A stretch of 64,000 bases of DNA from Prevotella sp. GTDB lineage: Bacteria > Bacteroidota > Bacteroidia > Bacteroidales > Bacteroidaceae. Each line of letters begins with the position of its first letter. Position 1 is the first letter of the stretch. Of the stretch, positions 62,906-64,000 are shown in pieces. The notes under the pieces are model-generated. The model was not told where the DNA came from and ran no database searches. It worked only from the letters and a program-made list of their open reading frames with translations. The stretch covers positions 1-64,000 of the forward strand of contig JAGAXW010000010.1 of assembly GCA_017847725.1 (NCBI GenBank), written 5' to 3'. The position numbers and the translations under genes are program-made.

Positions 62906-64000
62906 ATGGCTAAAGTATTAGATTCAAAGATTCCTGCAGGACCAGTGCCTGAGAAATGGAAGGAATATAAAGCTCATCAGCGTCTGGTCAACCCGAAGAA
63001 CAAGCTGAAGCTCGACGTCATCGTCGTCGGCACTGGACTGGCCGGCGCTTCGGCTGCCGCTTCACTGGGTGAGATGGGCTTCAACGTCATCAACCTGTGC
63101 ATTCAGGACTCTCCTCGCCGTGCACACTCTATCGCTGCCCAGGGTGGTATCAATGCCGCCAAGAACTACCAGAACGACGGCGACTCTATCTACCGCCTGT
63201 TCTACGACACCGTGAAGGGTGGTGACTATCGTGCCCGTGAGGCCAACGTCTACCGTCTGGCAGAGGTCAGCAACAACATCATCGACCAGTGCGTGGCTCA
63301 GGGTGTTCCCTTTGCCCGCGAGTATGGCGGCATGCTGGCCAACCGTTCGTTCGGTGGTGCCCAGGTGAGCCGTACGTTCTATGCCAAGGGTCAGACGGGT
63401 CAGCAGCTGCTGCTCGGTGCCTATAGCTCGCTGAGCTGTCAGGTGAATGCTGGCAAGGTGAAACTCTATACCCGCTACGAGATGGAGGATGTGGTCATCG
63501 TCGACGGACGTGCCCGTGGCATCATCGCCAAGAACCTCGTAACCGGTAAGCTGGAGCGTTTCTCCGCCAATGCTGTGGTCATCGCCACGGGTGGTTATGG
63601 CAACACCTACTTCCTGTCCACCAATGCCATGGGCTGCAACTGCACCGCTGCCGTTCAGTGCTATCGCAAGGGTGCCTACTTTGCTAATCCTTCTTACGTT
63701 CAGATTCACCCCACCTGTATCCCCGTTCATGGCGACAAGCAGTCTAAGCTGACGCTGATGTCGGAGTCGCTGCGTAACGATGGCCGCATCTGGGTGCCGA
63801 AGAAAATTGAGGATGCCAAGGCTCTGCAGGCTGGTACTAAGCAGGGTTGGGAGATTCCCGAGGAGGATCGTGACTACTATCTGGAGCGCCGCTATCCGGC
63901 ATTCGGCAACCTCGTGCCCCGTGACGTTGCTTCGCGTGCCGCCAAGGAGCGTTGCGACAAGGGCTTCGGCGTGAACAACACCGGTCTGGCTGTGTTCCTC
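62906..64000 (+). CDS. frdA: Fumarate reductase/succinate dehydrogenase flavoprotein subunit (3' cut by window)
   Basis: The first 365 residues are present and the frame stays open to the window end. Seen are the FAD-binding [20 protein letters not shown] (about 38-57), the covalent-FAD His in [27 protein letters not shown], and the substrate-site HPTCIP. It reduces fumarate to succinate with electrons from the cytochrome b subunit through an iron-sulfur subunit that should follow outside the window. The start is the ATG at 62906 ([18 protein letters not shown]), which follows the cytochrome gene by 33 bases. Confidence 0.96.
   Translation, partial: MAKVLDSKIPAGPVPEKWKEYKAHQRLVNPKNKLKLDVIVVGTGLAGASAAASLGEMGFNVINLCIQDSPRRAHSIAAQGGINAAKNYQNDGDSIYRLFYDTVKGGDYRAREANVYRLAEVSNNIIDQCVAQGVPFAREYGGMLANRSFGGAQVSRTFYAKGQTGQQLLLGAYSSLSCQVNAGKVKLYTRYEMEDVVIVDGRARGIIAKNLVTGKLERFSANAVVIATGGYGNTYFLSTNAMGCNCTAAVQCYRKGAYFANPSYVQIHPTCIPVHGDKQSKLTLMSESLRNDGRIWVPKKIEDAKALQAGTKQGWEIPEEDRDYYLERRYPAFGNLVPRDVASRAAKERCDKGFGVNNTGLAVFL

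Noticed and set aside
1-64000. CRISPR array, tRNA or rRNA genes
   Set aside because: No regularly spaced direct repeats, tRNA cloverleaf with CCA end or rRNA core was seen by eye.

Overview
The window looks like a chromosomal segment of a gut- or rumen-type Bacteroidota, most likely Prevotellaceae. Four things support this. Many genes are preceded by the Bacteroidota -7 box TAnnTTTG, several with a TTTG about 19-20 bases upstream. Secreted proteins end in the short 'LDGRRV...GLYIVNGKKV.VK'-type tail common in Prevotella and related to type IX secretion sorting domains. Bacteroidota-typical families are present (LruC/DUF4842 lipoprotein, S46 and C10 peptidases, transmembrane TPR-AraC regulator, GH106, PdxB). 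Core genes are GC-rich, whereas the 43.8-45.7 kb island is visibly AT-richer. No rRNA, tRNA or CRISPR array was found.

Layout. 0-6 kb: end of an unknown gene with a terminator, an LruC-type lipoprotein, a LOG-family protein, then a convergent housekeeping run (ybeY, coaD, ruvB, gpmI). 6-10 kb: a secreted S8 protease divergent from a membrane-anchored TPR-AraC regulator, with palindromes between them. 10-19 kb: two very large secreted repeat proteins (2120 and 855 aa). 19.3-34.2 kb: a carbohydrate cluster with a split transketolase, an FGGY sugar kinase, a fucose-isomerase-fold isomerase, two GH2 enzymes, a GH106 rhamnosidase-like enzyme and an SGNH acetylesterase. 34-38 kb: sufB on its own and a C10 cysteine protease. 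38-43.8 kb: the rimP-nusA-infB operon and an orphan FecE-type ABC ATPase. 43.8-45.9 kb: a decaying mobile island (integrase fragment, XRE regulator pseudogene, DUF1016/YhcG nuclease, GC-rich inverted repeat). 45.8-53.3 kb: a nuclease-helicase fusion, a DUF3108 protein, an Ig-like lipoprotein and a GH3-type protein. 53.4-60.7 kb: acpP-fabF-rnc, then an S46 peptidase with pdxB and a flippase. 60.7-64 kb: a SpmA-SpmB fusion and the start of the fumarate reductase operon (frdC, frdA cut by the window end).

How the genes work together. The most interesting unit is 19.3-34.2 kb. Isomerase, FGGY kinase and two-subunit transketolase are exactly the enzyme types of the non-oxidative D-apiose route (apiose to apulose, to apulose-4-phosphate, to C2 transfer). 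They sit beside a GH106 rhamnosidase-like enzyme, GH2 enzymes and a sugar-ester acetylesterase, which suggests use of an apiose- and rhamnose-containing, acetylated plant glycan such as rhamnogalacturonan II side chains or an apiosyl glycoside. This is a hypothesis: no apiosidase and no transporter lies in the window. A terminator-like hairpin that contains the start codon of the first glycosidase separates the sugar-catabolic genes from the glycosidases. A second theme is decay: a frameshifted XRE regulator, an integrase stub, a possible SpoIIE-phosphatase tail, and a repeat that has supplied the C-terminus of a helicase gene.
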